Shown: positions 28,913 to 39,844, counted from the stretch's first letter. The stretch is 64,000 bases of DNA from Cheilinus undulatus (GCF_018320785.1 NC_054886.1:32967732-33031731), one strand, 5' to 3'. The notes: generated from the letters alone by a model not told the origin. Made by a program: numbers and translations.

Positions 28913-31680
28913 CCAAAATGCAATTTAATAAAATGTGTGTGTGTTTTTTTTTTTTTTTTGACTTTTTCCATGTAAGGTTACCTTGAATGCTTTGAAAGAC
29001 GTCTTTATATAGAAATCTTTATTATCAATGATGTTCTTTTATGTGCATGAATAAATCTGCAGGAGTGCATGTACAAAATGACTCCCTGCATGCACACATA
29101 AGGACATCGTTTCAGCCTCTTCAAGAACTAACTAAGCATCAGGGCAAGGAGGTTGAATATAAAAAACAACAACAACAAAAAAACAAACTAACAAATGTAA
29201 AGAACCAGATCAGTGGTCACATTAGAGGTATAACTTTGTCTACAAGAGGCTGCCAAAAACCAAAAGTTTCTCACACTAGCTCCATCATGGCCCAGAGGAC
29301 TTTTATTTGGAAGGTCAATGAAAGAATGAGTCTCAGACTTAAAATAAAAAAAAAAATCATAGTCATATTATTTTAAATCAGGCCACCTAACAATTAAAAT
29401 TCTAAACTGCAGTTTTTAATTTGCATAGTTAAGAAAAACCGACCAGTTCTACATGTAAAATTTTATAAATGTAAATGAGTGCTGCTCTGCTACACCAGTT
29501 CAGTCTGAAGCCTTGATGTAGAGCTAGGACAGAGAGCTTTTTTAGTTGAATACACTGTTCAACAGTATTACACACAAAGAAATCTGCAGGAGCGCATGTA
29601 AAAATGACTCACTGATGTCCAATGTTCGCTGGTTAATGCAACAGCATATGTATTTCTTAGGAGTTCATGTTTAGTCACTTCCTGAGTTTAGTGACCCCGT
29701 TAAGATGAACTAAGTTAACAGATCAAGTTACTGCTCTCTATCATTGCTTTACTGTGCAGTTTCTACTGTCTTTAAGGTCACATATTGTGCAAATTACACT
29801 TTTTCAGGCTTTTCTAACAAAAATATGTACCCCTGGCCTGTGTACAATCCCCCCAAGAATTAGAAAAAATCAATTCCCTTGTCTTAAAATGGTAAAATAT
29901 GTCTCATTTGAACTAACAGTCCTTTACCTATTAAGATTAAAAATCTGCTTTAATCTTGAGAGAAAATCAGGAATCTCTGGTAGGCAATAACGTAAGCTTA
30001 ACCATGAAAAAATGAGCCTGCTATGGATCAAAAATTAAATTTAAAGCTAAAAGAAATTATTATAATGATAAATACCGTTATCTCAAGGTATGAATGAGTT
30101 TTGCTTTGTCTGCTGAGTTCATTTAAGTGAAATGAGAAATTTAAAGGAGAAATGATGTCCTTAATTGCCTCACCTTGAGAGCAAAGGGACTTTAAGTCCA
30201 AGGCTCTCTCCAAGGTCAGGACCCATACATTTTCTCTGAGGCATTCACAATAACTTCATGTTTCTGTGGTAACTGCAAAGATGTCACAATGCCAAGAGCC
30301 TGACTTCCTCCTCTGATCACATCCATTCATTGTGAGCATGAGTGATTGATGCAGTGATGCTCTTATCACCAATATACCATCTTTGGTAAATGCTGAGGCT
30401 GGGCAGTTGCTGATATTCAGTATGTAAATTTACCATGACCTCATATCTTTTAAGTGTTGTGCTCCTGCCTGCCTCTGTCTGACTGTTTTCTCACTCACTG
30501 ACACACCTCTCATGCTGACTACAAACTAATATCACACACATGTGGTGCCACACAGTGATCAGCTGCATTCCTGAGCTGTAAGTTTATCAGGGTTCTGCAC
30601 ATTACAAGCAGCTATTTCCTCAAAGTTTACCTTTTATTTCTCAGTGCTGCTGATAACACTGATTTTCTCCTGTGAGTCTGAACACGGGGGCTGAGAATGC
30701 CCTGTTTCACTTCAACCATGCTTGACTGTCAGCTTCAGTGTTGATGATTTAGATGCCTGTTGCAATGAGGCCGCTCTGTATATGCAAACATCAGATTTCT
30801 ATCAAAATACCTGCAAAAAATGACTCAGTCTCTTAGTCGGTCATGTGCTGCACATTCAAACTCATGCACTGACACATAATCTTCAAATCCTTAAAGAGAG
30901 AAGTCCAAGGATCATTGACTCTTAAATGACTGTTGCCAATGGGGAAGCATGACACATGACTGTAATGAGCTGTTTCATAAGTCTGAGGAGACTTGCTGTA
31001 TTTAGAGGAGAGCTTATACTGATCATGCTTCATCTCATACCAGTCGTACCTAATTTGACATATAACACTTTCCCAGCAACAAAACTGACTAGTGGAAATG
31101 CTGAGTGGCTAGTAACTTTGCAAAACCACTAACCACTGTGGCTGGTTATGATTAGTGCAAATTCTTTTGTGGATATGGTGTAAAAAAGGTGACCAGTGGA
31201 CGCTACATGTGCAATAATCTCGATATCTTAGTGCTGTTAGCACAGTGCAGTTCATTCATTCAGGATCTGCTGCTTTTTACATTGTTTCCAGACCTTAAAT
31301 GCATCATTATTAACCACACAACATCAACAGCCCTGGTTAAATCATCTCTAGGACCTTTCACAGAGGGTTATTCTATCAGCACAGTTAATAAACAACCTCT
31401 GTTCTTGATTATTTTGAGTCCACATGACTCCTGATGGTCTCAGTGTGGACAAAGACAAAAAATGGAAAGATGTGCTTTTCTAAGTAGGACAAACTCTGCT
31501 AAAAAGGATAAAGGATCATGGATGGCTAAGATAAAGTGAAATGAGCTTATCAGAGATTCATGTACTCGTGATTATAAGTTAGTAGGGGATTTTTGACCTG
31601 CCTTGTAAACTCCTCTCCTAATCTCCTTATAGGACAAAAACGGAGCAACTGCCAAGGAGTCGGAGATGACCAAAACGTAG
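19006..31680 (+). CDS. Gene A: V-set-like type I membrane protein (B7/butyrophilin/MOG-like)
   Basis: Inferred exons are 19006-19084, 24263-24580, 24671-24705, 24822-24878, 26560-26638, 28127-28152 and 31633-31680. They join in phase to 642 nt, 213 residues. Residues 1 to about 20 are a signal peptide, 27-132 a V-like domain, 133-163 an acidic linker, about 164-185 a TM helix, and 186-213 a short charged tail without obvious ITIM/ITAM. The domain keeps W57 and DAGTY (108-112), but V42 and L114 replace the two canonical cysteines. C28 and C133 sit at its edges. A dead V exon at 22920 must be skipped for this frame. It likely acts at the leukocyte surface like other fish butyrophilin/B7-like proteins; the partner is unknown. 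Close paralogues are genes B and C. Confidence 0.65.
19869..20236 (+). mobile_element. Solo LTR in gene A intron 1
   Basis: It runs from TGTAACAGCC to GTTCGTGACA with a 4-bp target duplication AGCG on both sides (19865-19868, 20237-20240). It contains a TATTTAAG promoter box near 20002 and AATAAA near 20160, in LTR order on the plus strand. Type is probably Gypsy. Confidence 0.7.
20241..21200. other. Intron 1 of gene A, nothing recognised
   Basis: No ORF, repeat or splice-bounded exon was found here. Confidence 0.3.
21225..21545. repeat. Tandem duplication of about 165 bp with GA-rich core
   Basis: Two copies share ATATCCACAT, ATGAGCAAAC/ACCAGCAAAC, GATGTTTGAAATGAGGT-like and (GA)n segments, then ATCA-TCACCCAT. 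ORFs on the minus strand reflect the simple GA/CT content. Confidence 0.5.
21967..22030. mobile_element. hAT end fragment (CAGTGTTAATTT family)
   Basis: CAGTGTTAATTTCGTTGATTA and GACTAAAAATTTTCG match the left end of the longer element at 45613-46756. The copy is cut short after about 65 bases. Confidence 0.55.
22222..22720 (-). repeat. TTTTGCCACTTT-family array in gene A intron 1
   Basis: Reverse-complement units (GGCAAAAATGGGTTAAAAAG) recur many times and end 200 bases before the dead V exon. Confidence 0.6.
22920..23240 (+). pseudogene. Gene A dead V exon (V1) with frameshift
   Basis: The acceptor CTTTCTTCAG leads into D-SSSGCSVQVPV, and then the frame hits TAG at 22970-22972. Compared with the gene B exon (63656), one base is missing at about 22955-22957 (AGAGCC there, GGGCC here). 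After the shift, a clean V-like frame resumes: DLSDLKVEWKYGDKYVHV, GRTSLLEDEMSRGDVSLKL and NAGTYSLSL. The 3' end lacks the T|GTGAGT donor of the intact V exon; the nearest candidate is AAG|GTCAGT, which is in the wrong phase. The exon is dead or, less likely, carries an assembly error. Confidence 0.75.
23241..24262. other. Intron between gene A V exons
   Basis: No further exon was seen. The 3' end GGAAGTCTCACTGTCATCTC resembles the intron ends before the V exons of genes B and C, supporting exon duplication. Confidence 0.4.
24263..24580 (+). CDS. Gene A V-like exon (V2), intact
   Basis: The acceptor CTCTGTTTCCCCAG and donor CTCT|GTGAGT frame 318 nt, phase 1 at both ends. Order of strands: ECSARGPAG, TTILPV (B strand, Val for Cys), LMVKWEYKGK (C strand Trp), GRTSLFKNEMSRGNVSLRL (D-E strands) and TEQDAGTYSLIL (F strand, Leu for Cys). 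N103-V-T is a potential glycosylation site. The overall pattern is that of a B7/butyrophilin V-set domain without its disulfide. Confidence 0.8.
24671..24705 (+). CDS. Gene A linker exon 1
   Basis: The acceptor TTGAACAG and donor GTG|GTGAGT frame 35 nt that take phase 1 to phase 0 and encode CVEKTEGDRRAV. The Cys codon is split across the junction (T|GT). Confidence 0.6.
24822..24878 (+). CDS. Gene A linker exon 2
   Basis: The acceptor TTTTTCCACAG and donor TGG|GTGAGT frame 57 nt in phase 0 encoding TPGEKEEVDKEITQPVPVW, an acidic membrane-proximal stalk. Confidence 0.6.
25130..26210 (+). repeat. Intronic minisatellite, TATTGGCTGTAAATAT units
   Basis: Dozens of diverged copies of a 20-25 bp unit like TATTGGCTGTAAATATCAGCC fill the intron before the TM exon of gene A. 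Higher-order repeats are visible: 25390-25560 resembles 25690-25860. Confidence 0.7.
26560..26638 (+). CDS. Gene A transmembrane exon
   Basis: The acceptor CCTTTCCTCCAG and donor A|GTAAGT frame 79 nt, phase 0 to 1. It encodes VWIILGICGLFVLVGGLTFL then VYRHRT, a TM helix with a basic cytoplasmic anchor. Gene C has the same phase pattern at 45267-45348. Confidence 0.75.
27115..27870 (-). repeat. TTTTGCCACTTT-family array split by a hAT insertion
   Basis: GTGGCAAAATGGGTGTAAAAA and similar units lie on both sides of the element at 27172-27591. Confidence 0.55.
27172..27591. mobile_element. Short non-autonomous hAT element, perfect TSD
   Basis: The ends TAGGGGAGTACCGATCGATC and GGTGCACCCCTA are inverted repeats. 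An exact 8-bp duplication GTTTAAAG flanks it (27164-27171, 27592-27599). The same element lies inverted at 38425-38816. Confidence 0.85.
28127..28152 (+). CDS. Gene A putative cytoplasmic exon 1
   Basis: A pyrimidine tract (TTTTTTTCTCTGTTTTCTTGG) and CAG precede 26 nt that restore phase 0 and encode TKDQQSTIK, with donor AAG|GTATGT. Support is from phase and splice sites only. Confidence 0.45.
28865..28908. repeat. (TA)n microsatellite
   Basis: About 22 uninterrupted TA units in the last intron of gene A. Confidence 0.95.
28910..31630. other. Long last intron of gene A, no gene seen
   Basis: No exon-like ORF was found. A 35-bp stretch AAATCTGCAGGAGTGCATGT (29055) recurs at 29580, an isolated duplication. 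The rest is unique AT-rich DNA. Confidence 0.3.
31633..31680 (+). CDS. Gene A putative last exon
   Basis: The acceptor TCTCCTAATCTCCTTATAG leads into DKNGATAKESEMTKT and a TAG stop, in phase 0 as required. AATAAA follows at 31890-31895. The charged short tail has no recognised signalling motif. Confidence 0.5.
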   Translation, partial: DKNGATAKESEMTKT

Positions 31681-31889
31681 GACAGGAGCGCATCGAGATG
31701 CTAGGACTTGGGGAACGCCAATGAAGGCTGAACATTTCTAGGTCAGAGAGAAACAGAAACTGTGCATCACTGTCCAACTGACATAGTTAATGAAATCCAC
31801 ATGTTCTCTGAAAAAAATGCTGCTGATGGGGTTACAGAGAATCATGACACAAGCTTTTTTTTCCACTTCACTACAACCAGTCACAGAGA

Positions 31890-31895
31890 AATAAA
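31890..31895 (+). terminator. Candidate polyadenylation signal of gene A
   Basis: AATAAA about 210 bases past the gene A stop. Confidence 0.35.
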
Positions 31896-31924
31896 AAGTT
31901 GAACAGAAGACTCAACTCATTCCT

Positions 31925-32275
31925 GGAGCAGTGTAGTACAGCAGAGCCCTGCTCTCATCAGAAAAGTGACTCCAGATGCCGTTTACTCTTCTTCATCTGG
32001 AGAAGCAGTCCCAGCTTCCATCTCTGGTCCCTCCCTGTGGCTGGATCCAGGCAGCTATGTGACTCTGAGCAGACTCTGGGATCTCTAGTAGGTCTGGTCT
32101 GTGCAGAAACAGCTGTAGAAATTGTTTATATTTTTTTTTTATAGTTCAGTTTTATAATGGTGATTTGTTTGATTCATTATTGATAACAATTGATGCTGTT
32201 TTGATAAGAAACTCTAGTGTTATTTTAAAGAGAAGTTGTCTGTGATTATTGTAAATACTGTAATACTGTAAATAA
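31925..32275 (+). repeat. Block downstream of gene A, copy of 2640-2980
   Basis: It starts about 250 bases after the gene A stop and just past the poly(A) signal. It matches the orphan block at 2640-2980, as described there. Confidence 0.55.
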
Positions 32276-33188
32276 TTCCATGCAGTGGTCACGCTGTATC
32301 TATGATCAAGTGTAATGCAACCGTTCAGAAGAGGTATAAGGTTGATGAAAAATTAAGTCCTTGGCTTACTTGGGTTTGTAGAAGCTCCTCTGTAGTTTGT
32401 AGTAGAATCCCGTGTAGCTCACCATAATGTCACAGGTCAGTGGGCCTCATGCTTTTTGCCGTGGCATGCTGTGGTTTAATTTGGTGCTGCTCTGCAGTAT
32501 GGCCTTCTGTAGTTTAAGGATGTAGCCATAGTCTTTCTCCACCTTTGCAGAATGCAGGCTCCACTTCCTTGATTTCTTGTCAATAGCTTTCATATCAGAA
32601 AATGAAAACATGACAAAAATAATTATATTTAATGATAACATAATTTTAAAATTCCTGACATAGAAGTGTGAAATTTAAATTTTTACGACATGTTCTTTAT
32701 ATAGACATCCTGGCCTGCTGAGTAAACAGTTCTACTTATATACAAATACTGTTATTGTGGACATGCCAATTTGGAAATCTTATTCAATGGAACAATCAGC
32801 TTTATTTGCACTGGTCGGTGGATATGATAGTGTTAATCCAACTCAATTGATGAGTGAAAGTGAGTTTAAAAAGAACATAACCTATTACACTGTGGATCTT
32901 TTTTCCCAGGTTCTTTGATCCATGCCACATGTTAAGGGTTTGTCTAACTCAACCTGACTTATACTTGTCTTTGCCTGTATGGACCATTGACAACAGAGAT
33001 TTTTAAGCATGGATATTTGAAACCTTTCAGCATATTTTGACACACTACATATGTAGCACGTCAGTGAGACAACCCAAGGTAAATTTATTTACTGAAGAGT
33101 GTAGCTATTAGGCAGAATTCACGCAGATTTCCCAGTCAATACTGTGGATGAGGAAAATGATTTTATGATATCAGCTTGAAATTCCATG

Positions 33189-34300
33189 TAGGGCTGAAAC
33201 GAATCCTCGAATTATTCGGGTGATTCAAAAAATTCCTCGAGGCAAATTATCTGCCTCGAGGCTTCGCTTAAATCAGTCATGTATCCATATACGCCCGTAC
33301 TGTAACCTGGACATCGCGCCGTTTGTTGCACGGCGAGCTGTCTTTCACACGGACGGCTATTTGTGTTGCACAATGTGCTTGTTTTCGCTGTTACTATAAT
33401 GCAACATGCATGATATGAGGCATGAAAATCACAAAGGAAGAGAAGTTGATGCGCACTGATGTCTTAACTGCAGCATATTTTTCAAAAAGTGTCAGCATCC
33501 CAAATAATTTTATAAGACTTATATTGGTAATAAATTGACACCAAAACACGCTATTGCCACAGACATTGACTGAGACTAAATAGGTCAAAGTTCAACATCA
33601 TGTAGTCAGAATTCAACAGGTCACAGAAGCAGCTTTATCCCTTCAAATGTGTTCTCCATGTCAGTGGATGGTCTTAAAAGGTCAGATTTTTATGGTGGAT
33701 GAACTCACAAACAAAAATGTGCTAAAATTAAAAGTGAACATGCATTGAAAAATAGACCATATTCCTGTAATCTTAAGGTTCACCTTTCAGACATCATCAG
33801 ACCACTGTGTGAATGATGAAGCTTTATTCTTGCTATAATGTGAAATATTACACTCATGTATAAAGTAGAGGATGTTAAAATGATTGTGTCCCTTTACTTA
33901 AATGACAAATTGGAAAATAAAAATAAACTACAATAGAAGAAACAAAGTGTTGGCACCCAAAATTTCCTGGGAGAGGATCCTTAAAACCCCAAACATGACA
34001 TAATCTAATGTCATTATTTAACTTCCTTTCCTTGTAACGTTAAGAAATTTAAACTGTCATAAGTACTTCATTGCACTTTGTAAAATGTATTTTCTTTAAA
34101 GAATAATACCAATTTTTAATATAGAAGTAGTTAATTTAAGGGACCCAGCTTCTTTTCTCATTTCTCTAGTACTACTTCTCTTGAAAAAAGCCAAAGTGAC
34201 TGATTAAAAAATGCAATATTTCTTATTAGAGTACTCGATTAATCGTCAGAAGAATCGATAGAATACTCGACTACAAAAAGAATCTATTACTGCAGCCCTA
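33189..34300. mobile_element. hAT element remnant
   Basis: TAGGGCTGAAACGAATCCTCG at the left and CTGCAGCCCTA at the right are inverted ends, followed inward by ACTCGATTAATCGTC-type subterminal DNA. An 8-bp duplication ATTCCATG / ATTCCTTG flanks it (33181-33188, 34301-34308). A GC-rich patch near 33290-33370 and a 10-bp stem (CCTCGAGGCA) lie near the left end. No transposase frame remains. Confidence 0.8.
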
Positions 34301-34309
34301 ATTCCTTGA

Positions 34310-36527
34310 ACATTTGTAAGTTTGTACATGGAGTTTCAATGTTGTTGAACTCTAAATCAGTGCCGTCCTCTCTCAGATCCAGTGACATCATACTACACAG
34401 ACTGCCATTAGGCAGTAATATCACATAACTGCACATCACTATGTTTAGGCCAGGATGTAGCCACTAGGCATATAGAGGATAATTCATAAGCTAACAGTTT
34501 TGTCATTAAAATCTGAAGTATGCCTTGCACTGAAGTCGCTGCACTGTTTTGTCCTCACTGCTGCTGGTATCCAGCTCCCAGACTGAAAAATGGGAGAAAC
34601 TCTCATTATTCTGTTTTTGACCAAAAATGGAAAAAAAAAAAAAACAAGCCGTTGTTCCGTTTTTCCCATTCTTGACCAAAAATAAAATAATGGAAAAACA
34701 AGCCATTTTTCTGTTTTTTTTTTTTTGTTTTTTTTTTTCCATGTTGGTAACAAAACAGGTCAAATTTTTTTTTTTTCGATTCCATTATTTTGTTTTCTTC
34801 ATTTAATGGAATTCTTGAGGAAGGAAGTCATGTGACCATTGGGACAGGTGAGCGTTTCAAAATAAAAGCCTTCATGTCAAAACAAGAGCCAGTTATTGTG
34901 TTTTACATTATTAAACTAAGCCAAAATGCTCTTTTATTCTCTCACTCCCTCTCTCTCTCTCCATAGAAAAATTTCCTGTTGTAAATGAATAAAATGTTCA
35001 CTAATTAAATAGAAACAACCTTAAATTTATCTACGTGTATAATCACATCCTTGCTGATGTTTATAAACTTTTTTTTAACTCTCACAGTCTGTAACAGTCC
35101 ATGCAGTTTGATGCTGCATTGTGTTTTTACTCCTGACTGTAACTTTTCTCTCCTCATCTCTCTCCATCCTCACTGTCCGTCTGTCTGCTTCATATTAGAC
35201 TGCGTTAATGCAGACACGTGTTGCCTCGTTTAGCAACCAAAGAGAACTACACTATCTACGGGAGGAATTATCAAGCTAACTGATACTCGAATGTAACATC
35301 ATTTAGGCTGCGGGACTTTGAGTCCGTCCGACTCCAGTTTGAAGCCATCGAGGGGTGAGTAGGTGAGAGGTGTGTCTGTGCCTCGCGCAGTCTCTCTCCG
35401 TGACTCTCAGGTGTGGAGAGGTAAAATAACTCTAAGCACAGATGAGTTTTCTTGAAGGTTCAACATCATGTTGTCCTGTACTACCCCGCGTTGAGCTAAT
35501 GTTGGCCAGTGTTTCGTGCTGCTGCTTTGACATGCTGTTATTGTTTAGGAGGGGGGCGGGGGTGAGTGTTTGGGAAGTGCCACGCTTTAGTGTTCCCCGA
35601 AACATACTCCTCAGATATACGTCCCTCTTAATAAAAACACAGCATTTCAGTCAAATTCATTCAAATTTTCGTGATTTACGAGTTAAATAGTAGATTCTGT
35701 TTTTATTGGCCAATTCCACGATTCTGTCCACGATTCCGCTAATGTGGAAACCATAGGGTCCTAGACTCCTTGTCTCAGCTAACTCGTCTTTTTGTCTACT
35801 CTCTTTGTCTTTCTAATGATCGTAGATCTGGGTCCAGGTCCGTATCAGATGGTGTCTGGGTCCAGACCCAGACCGCGGTCTGCCATTTGGTAAACCCCTG
35901 CATTACAGCATAAACTGTCCAAGCCATTGTCTAAGTGTATGAACAAATCAATGAACTGTTTGGTTTTACAGCCTATATAACAACATTTAAGTACATGACA
36001 CAAATAAGCTCTAAGAAAATAACCGCTGTGTTACAAGAACTAAGTGTTAACCATCACCTCTGCAGCTGCAGCCCCTCCACCAGTCTGCTGCTGAAAAGAA
36101 GAGCCTTCACCACTATTAACAAGCCGTAAGAATGGAAAGGGAGGATTCAGTTAATGTAAAAAAAAAAAAGAGTACTGTATTTATGTGTAAGGAAAACTAA
36201 CTTGACTAACAAATGATTGGCAAAAAAAAGGTTTTATGATGGGATCACTTTTAAAACAACAGAAGACTTATAAAATTACAAACCTGTGCTTAAAAAGTGA
36301 GTGGCATAATAATAATGAAACAGAAGAATTGTGAATTAATTTTTTTTGTTGTTTGCTTTTTTTGATTGTGGGAACGGGCTTTCATCGACTCAAGAAAGTA
36401 TTTCCTATAGTTTTAAACTTAATTTTTGTATCAGCAGCAGTAGCAGGCCCCAGTATAGAGCTTAGTGTTATTGTTGCTGTCAGGCCCAGGCTAGCTGATA
36501 TCCTATAGTGTGAACCAATACACAGAG
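34310..36527. other. Intergenic stretch, no gene recognised
   Basis: Contains a tandem pair of a TTTTTGACCAAAAATGGAAAA-type unit with long A/T runs (34590-34790). No conserved ORF or splice-bounded exon was found. Confidence 0.3.
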
Positions 36528-36530
36528 TTA

Positions 36531-36981
36531 AGGCCCATTTATACTCCCTTTACGTACGAAAATGTGTACGTCCTTTTCAAACGATGTTACCGTCACTGCT
36601 CACGTACTTCCATGCATCCTTTACGTTGGCATGGATGTTAACCAATACATCCACCAGGGGGGGCAGCCTAGAGTCAAAAGTTTATGACAACAACAAACTC
36701 AAAAATAAACATGGCGACTGTGGAGGAGGTATTGATTATGTACCTCTTGCATAAAAAACAAAAACGGAGGTACCGTTTCTAACCACAACTTTTCCTCAAA
36801 AAGTTCCGCCATTGTTATTTCTTCTTCGTGTCTCACTAGAGCTACGTATCGGGTATTGACAGCAACACTGCCCCACAGCTTTATGGAAACGTGCAGAAAT
36901 ACAGCGAAATGAATGCAGAGCACAGACAGATGGCTCCGTGCGTATCCGGATCCGTATTTAACGTTGCGCATAAATGGGCCT
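36531..36981. mobile_element. PIF/Harbinger-like MITE
   Basis: AGGCCCATTTATACTCCC at the left and AAATGGGCCT at the right are inverted, flanked by the 3-bp duplication TTA (36528-36530, 36982-36984) expected for this superfamily. No coding capacity. Confidence 0.75.
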
Positions 36982-37578
36982 TTAAACTGTTTCCAGAACA
37001 TCTCTACTCTTTTTAAAAAATTATTAATAGCCTAACTGAACATTAATATAATTAAAATACTTAATCCACAATTGACAACTTAAGTGAAAGTTTGTGCTTC
37101 TGCATCGCGTCAACGGCGTAGCTACGCGGTGGACCCCTACGCTGTAGACTGACGTGCACCTCCCAAAAAAACGAATTACATGTCGCAGCGACGCGGACTG
37201 CAAGGGCTGTGATTGGTCTGCTCAAAACGTCATTTCTGGCAGTTGCCAGCAGTCGACTCATTTAGTGGCCGTATAGACCACCTCCGCAAACGTCTTCCCT
37301 GTCGCCTGCACTTCAACATTTGCAACAAAAGAATTTGTTCGTCGATATCAATGAGCGCCAACTCCTTGGTCGCCATTGTTTACTGTGACCAGAAGATAAA
37401 CAAGGATTTGGATGTGACCCCTCTGAAACCACATACACACACAGCCACACCACCCTGGCGGCACGGTGGTGAATTGCAGAGTGGTGCGTTTCCTCAAAGC
37501 AGAACTTCAAATGGTCAACGACGACCCCACGTCGTCGGTTTACTTATGCCATCGACGCAATGCAGAAGCATAAATCAG

Positions 37579-39040
37579 TAGGCCTGGGTTCGAAAGATCG
37601 ATTCTCCGATTCAGATCGATTCTTTTTTTAAAAATCTGATATCGATCCATAAAATCCAAAGATAGATCTTTTAATAGATGCCTTTTCCCTCTCCTGTTGG
37701 CCCCTTGCGCTACCGGTCTCAGACTTCTGTCACTCACGCAGCCTGAAAATTGACCGGCACTCACTTCTTAAAGCGTTTAGACCATGATTTAAGGTTTAAA
37801 TCTCACGCTCAATCATCTAATTTTTGATATCTGGGCGCGTTATTAATACGAGCTGCATATCTCTTCCTCAGACGGAAACCTCCGCCGGTGCAGCGCGAGC
37901 AGCGGAGCTCTACAGGTGGAGAGCGCTTAAGCCACTGTTGCTACAGACCTGCTACACTCACACACAATAGTGATCGTCTGAGATGCTATGTTTAAGAGGA
38001 GCATACCCCGACTTATTTGTGAAACCCCCATATGTGTCGCTCCATACAGTGTGCTTTATTTTACGACCCCCACCATTCCTCCATTTCACGCGCAAATTAC
38101 GCACGGCCCACTATTACAGCAGGGAAATGACGGAGCGCTTAGTCTAATATTTAGAGAGATATGAGTTACAAACTTGCATCTCATGTAGATTTTCTATTAA
38201 GTAAGCATAATATAACATTGACAACAACATACAATGTGCATTTATGATAGATAACATATGGTGCATGTTTCTTTTTATCAGCACTATGGGTTCTGTCTTT
38301 TAATCAAAGAGCAAACTTGACTGTATTTTGGATTTAAACACTACAAAGAGAGAGAGGCAAACTGGACAAAAAAAAGATCACATTCAGGATGGGCCACATG
38401 GAGGTAAAATAGTGATGTAAATACTAGGGGTGCACCGATTACAATTTTTTCGATCTTTAAAAAGCCTGACCTGCCGATTCCGATTTTGGCTGATACTGAT
38501 TTTTTTTTTTTTTTTAATAACTGACAGCATACACCTTCAATGTTTCAATCTTATTTTATCGGAAAACATTGAACAATACCTGTGAAACAATACAAACTTG
38601 TTGTTTTAACTGCACATGAGGTAGTTCTCTCAAATACAAATGAAAAGTTTAGAGCATTGTTGTCCAAACTACTAAATTATATCAGTTCCTTTAGTCTTTC
38701 ATTTTTCACATTTTAGTAGGTAGAGGTAGATAAGATTGGTTTTATATGTAAGGATTGGCCGATCGGCGATCCCCCAAAGTTAAGGAAATCGGCGCCGATC
38801 GATCGGTGCACCCCTAGTAAATACTACTAGTTTAGGGTCAATTTTGATGCAAACCCTGGGATTTTTAATAATGTGCCTAGTTGGAACATTCTTTGTACTA
38901 CTTCCAACTAAAGTTCTCTGAGAATCTCTTCAATGTAGAAGCAACATAGGATTTTTTACTAAAATATCTCTACATGGATCGATACTGAATTGAATCGGAA
39001 TCGAATCGATTCAGGGAATCAGTGGCAATACCCAGCCCTA
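37579..39040. mobile_element. hAT element nested in the Harbinger MITE
   Basis: TAGGCCTGGGTTCGAAAGAT at the left and ATACCCAGCCCTA at the right are inverted ends with GATTCGATT-type subterminal DNA. The 8-bp duplication TAAATCAG is exact (37571-37578, 39041-39048). No transposase frame remains; the core is GC-rich at 37790-38130. Confidence 0.85.
38425..38816. mobile_element. Short hAT element nested in hAT, perfect TSD
   Basis: Second copy, inverted, of the element at 27172-27591 (TAGGGGTGCACCGATTACAA ... GATCGGTGCACCCCTA). The duplication GTAAATAC is exact (38417-38424, 38817-38824). Confidence 0.85.
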
Positions 39041-39099
39041 TAAATCAGGCTTAAAGTGGGCTGGTCTGAGCCTTAAAATTCCAGGGCAGAAAATCAGAC

Positions 39100-39844
39100 C
39101 CACTCTGGCCCTGCATGCTTCAATCTCTTCACAAACCTGAACATCTAAACACCACATAGGAGTTTTATCATGAAAACCATTTAAATTACAAAACTACGTA
39201 TGACGTTGTTAGTAATATTTATCCCCCAGCAACCGAAGCTTACCTACCGTTAGCTTTATGCTAAACTGCTTTTCAACATTAAAAAGTGCCACAAAACGTC
39301 AGCGTTTGTAAATCTACATTTACCTAAAAAAGCTCATACAACCATTACAGCTCAATGAGGTTACAAGAACATGAAGTTAGAAGCTTACCTGTCCAGGAGG
39401 AGAGCTTCCAGATCGTAATCCAAGATGCTATCACGTAGTTCTCTCCATCTTTGAAATGTTTCTCATTTATCCAGGTTTTATTTCTCCTGGCGTCGGCTCT
39501 CCTTCCGTGGGCTGCTTTTCATCGTAGGCTGTCTTTATTAGTGACTTTTCAGACGGTTAGTCCGCCATTATCAACCGCTCACAGTGCTGAGGTACTGAAG
39601 TGCACGCGCTCTACCTTCGCAGTGGCCAATAGGAACGCTCCCTCCGTCCTGAGCCGTGATTGGCTGAGAGTACTGGCCTCCTCATTGGCTGGAGCATCGT
39701 CCCTTGCTGAAGTAAGAGTGCAGCGAAAGGAAGCAGTGGAGAAGCGCGATGACTTCAGTAAGAAGATCCTAAAGGGTTGTGTTGTTTTTGTGGACATCCG
39801 ACACTGAAAATAAATCATACTGCAGCTTTAATCCTCTAACTGAG
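39100..39844 (+). promoter_or_regulatory. 5' flank of gene C with CCAAT-type boxes
   Basis: GCCAATAGGAAC (about 39624) and two inverted boxes GATTGGCTGAG and CATTGGCTGG (39657, 39684) lie in a GC-richer stretch before the first exon. Part of it (ending CTGCAGCTTTAA) may itself be repeat-derived. It does not match the A/B promoter. Confidence 0.35.

Larger units (their letters stand above)
37083..39050. mobile_element. PIF/Harbinger-like MITE carrying nested hAT insertions
   Basis: The left end GTGCTTCTGCATCGCGTC and the inverted right end ATGCTTCTGCATTGCGTC pair up, with TTA on both sides (37080-37082, 39051-39053). It was split at TAAATCAG by a 1.46-kb hAT. Confidence 0.7.

Noticed and set aside
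34484-34763. Lys-rich ORFs in overlapping frames
   Set aside because: They arise from long A/T runs in a short tandem duplication.
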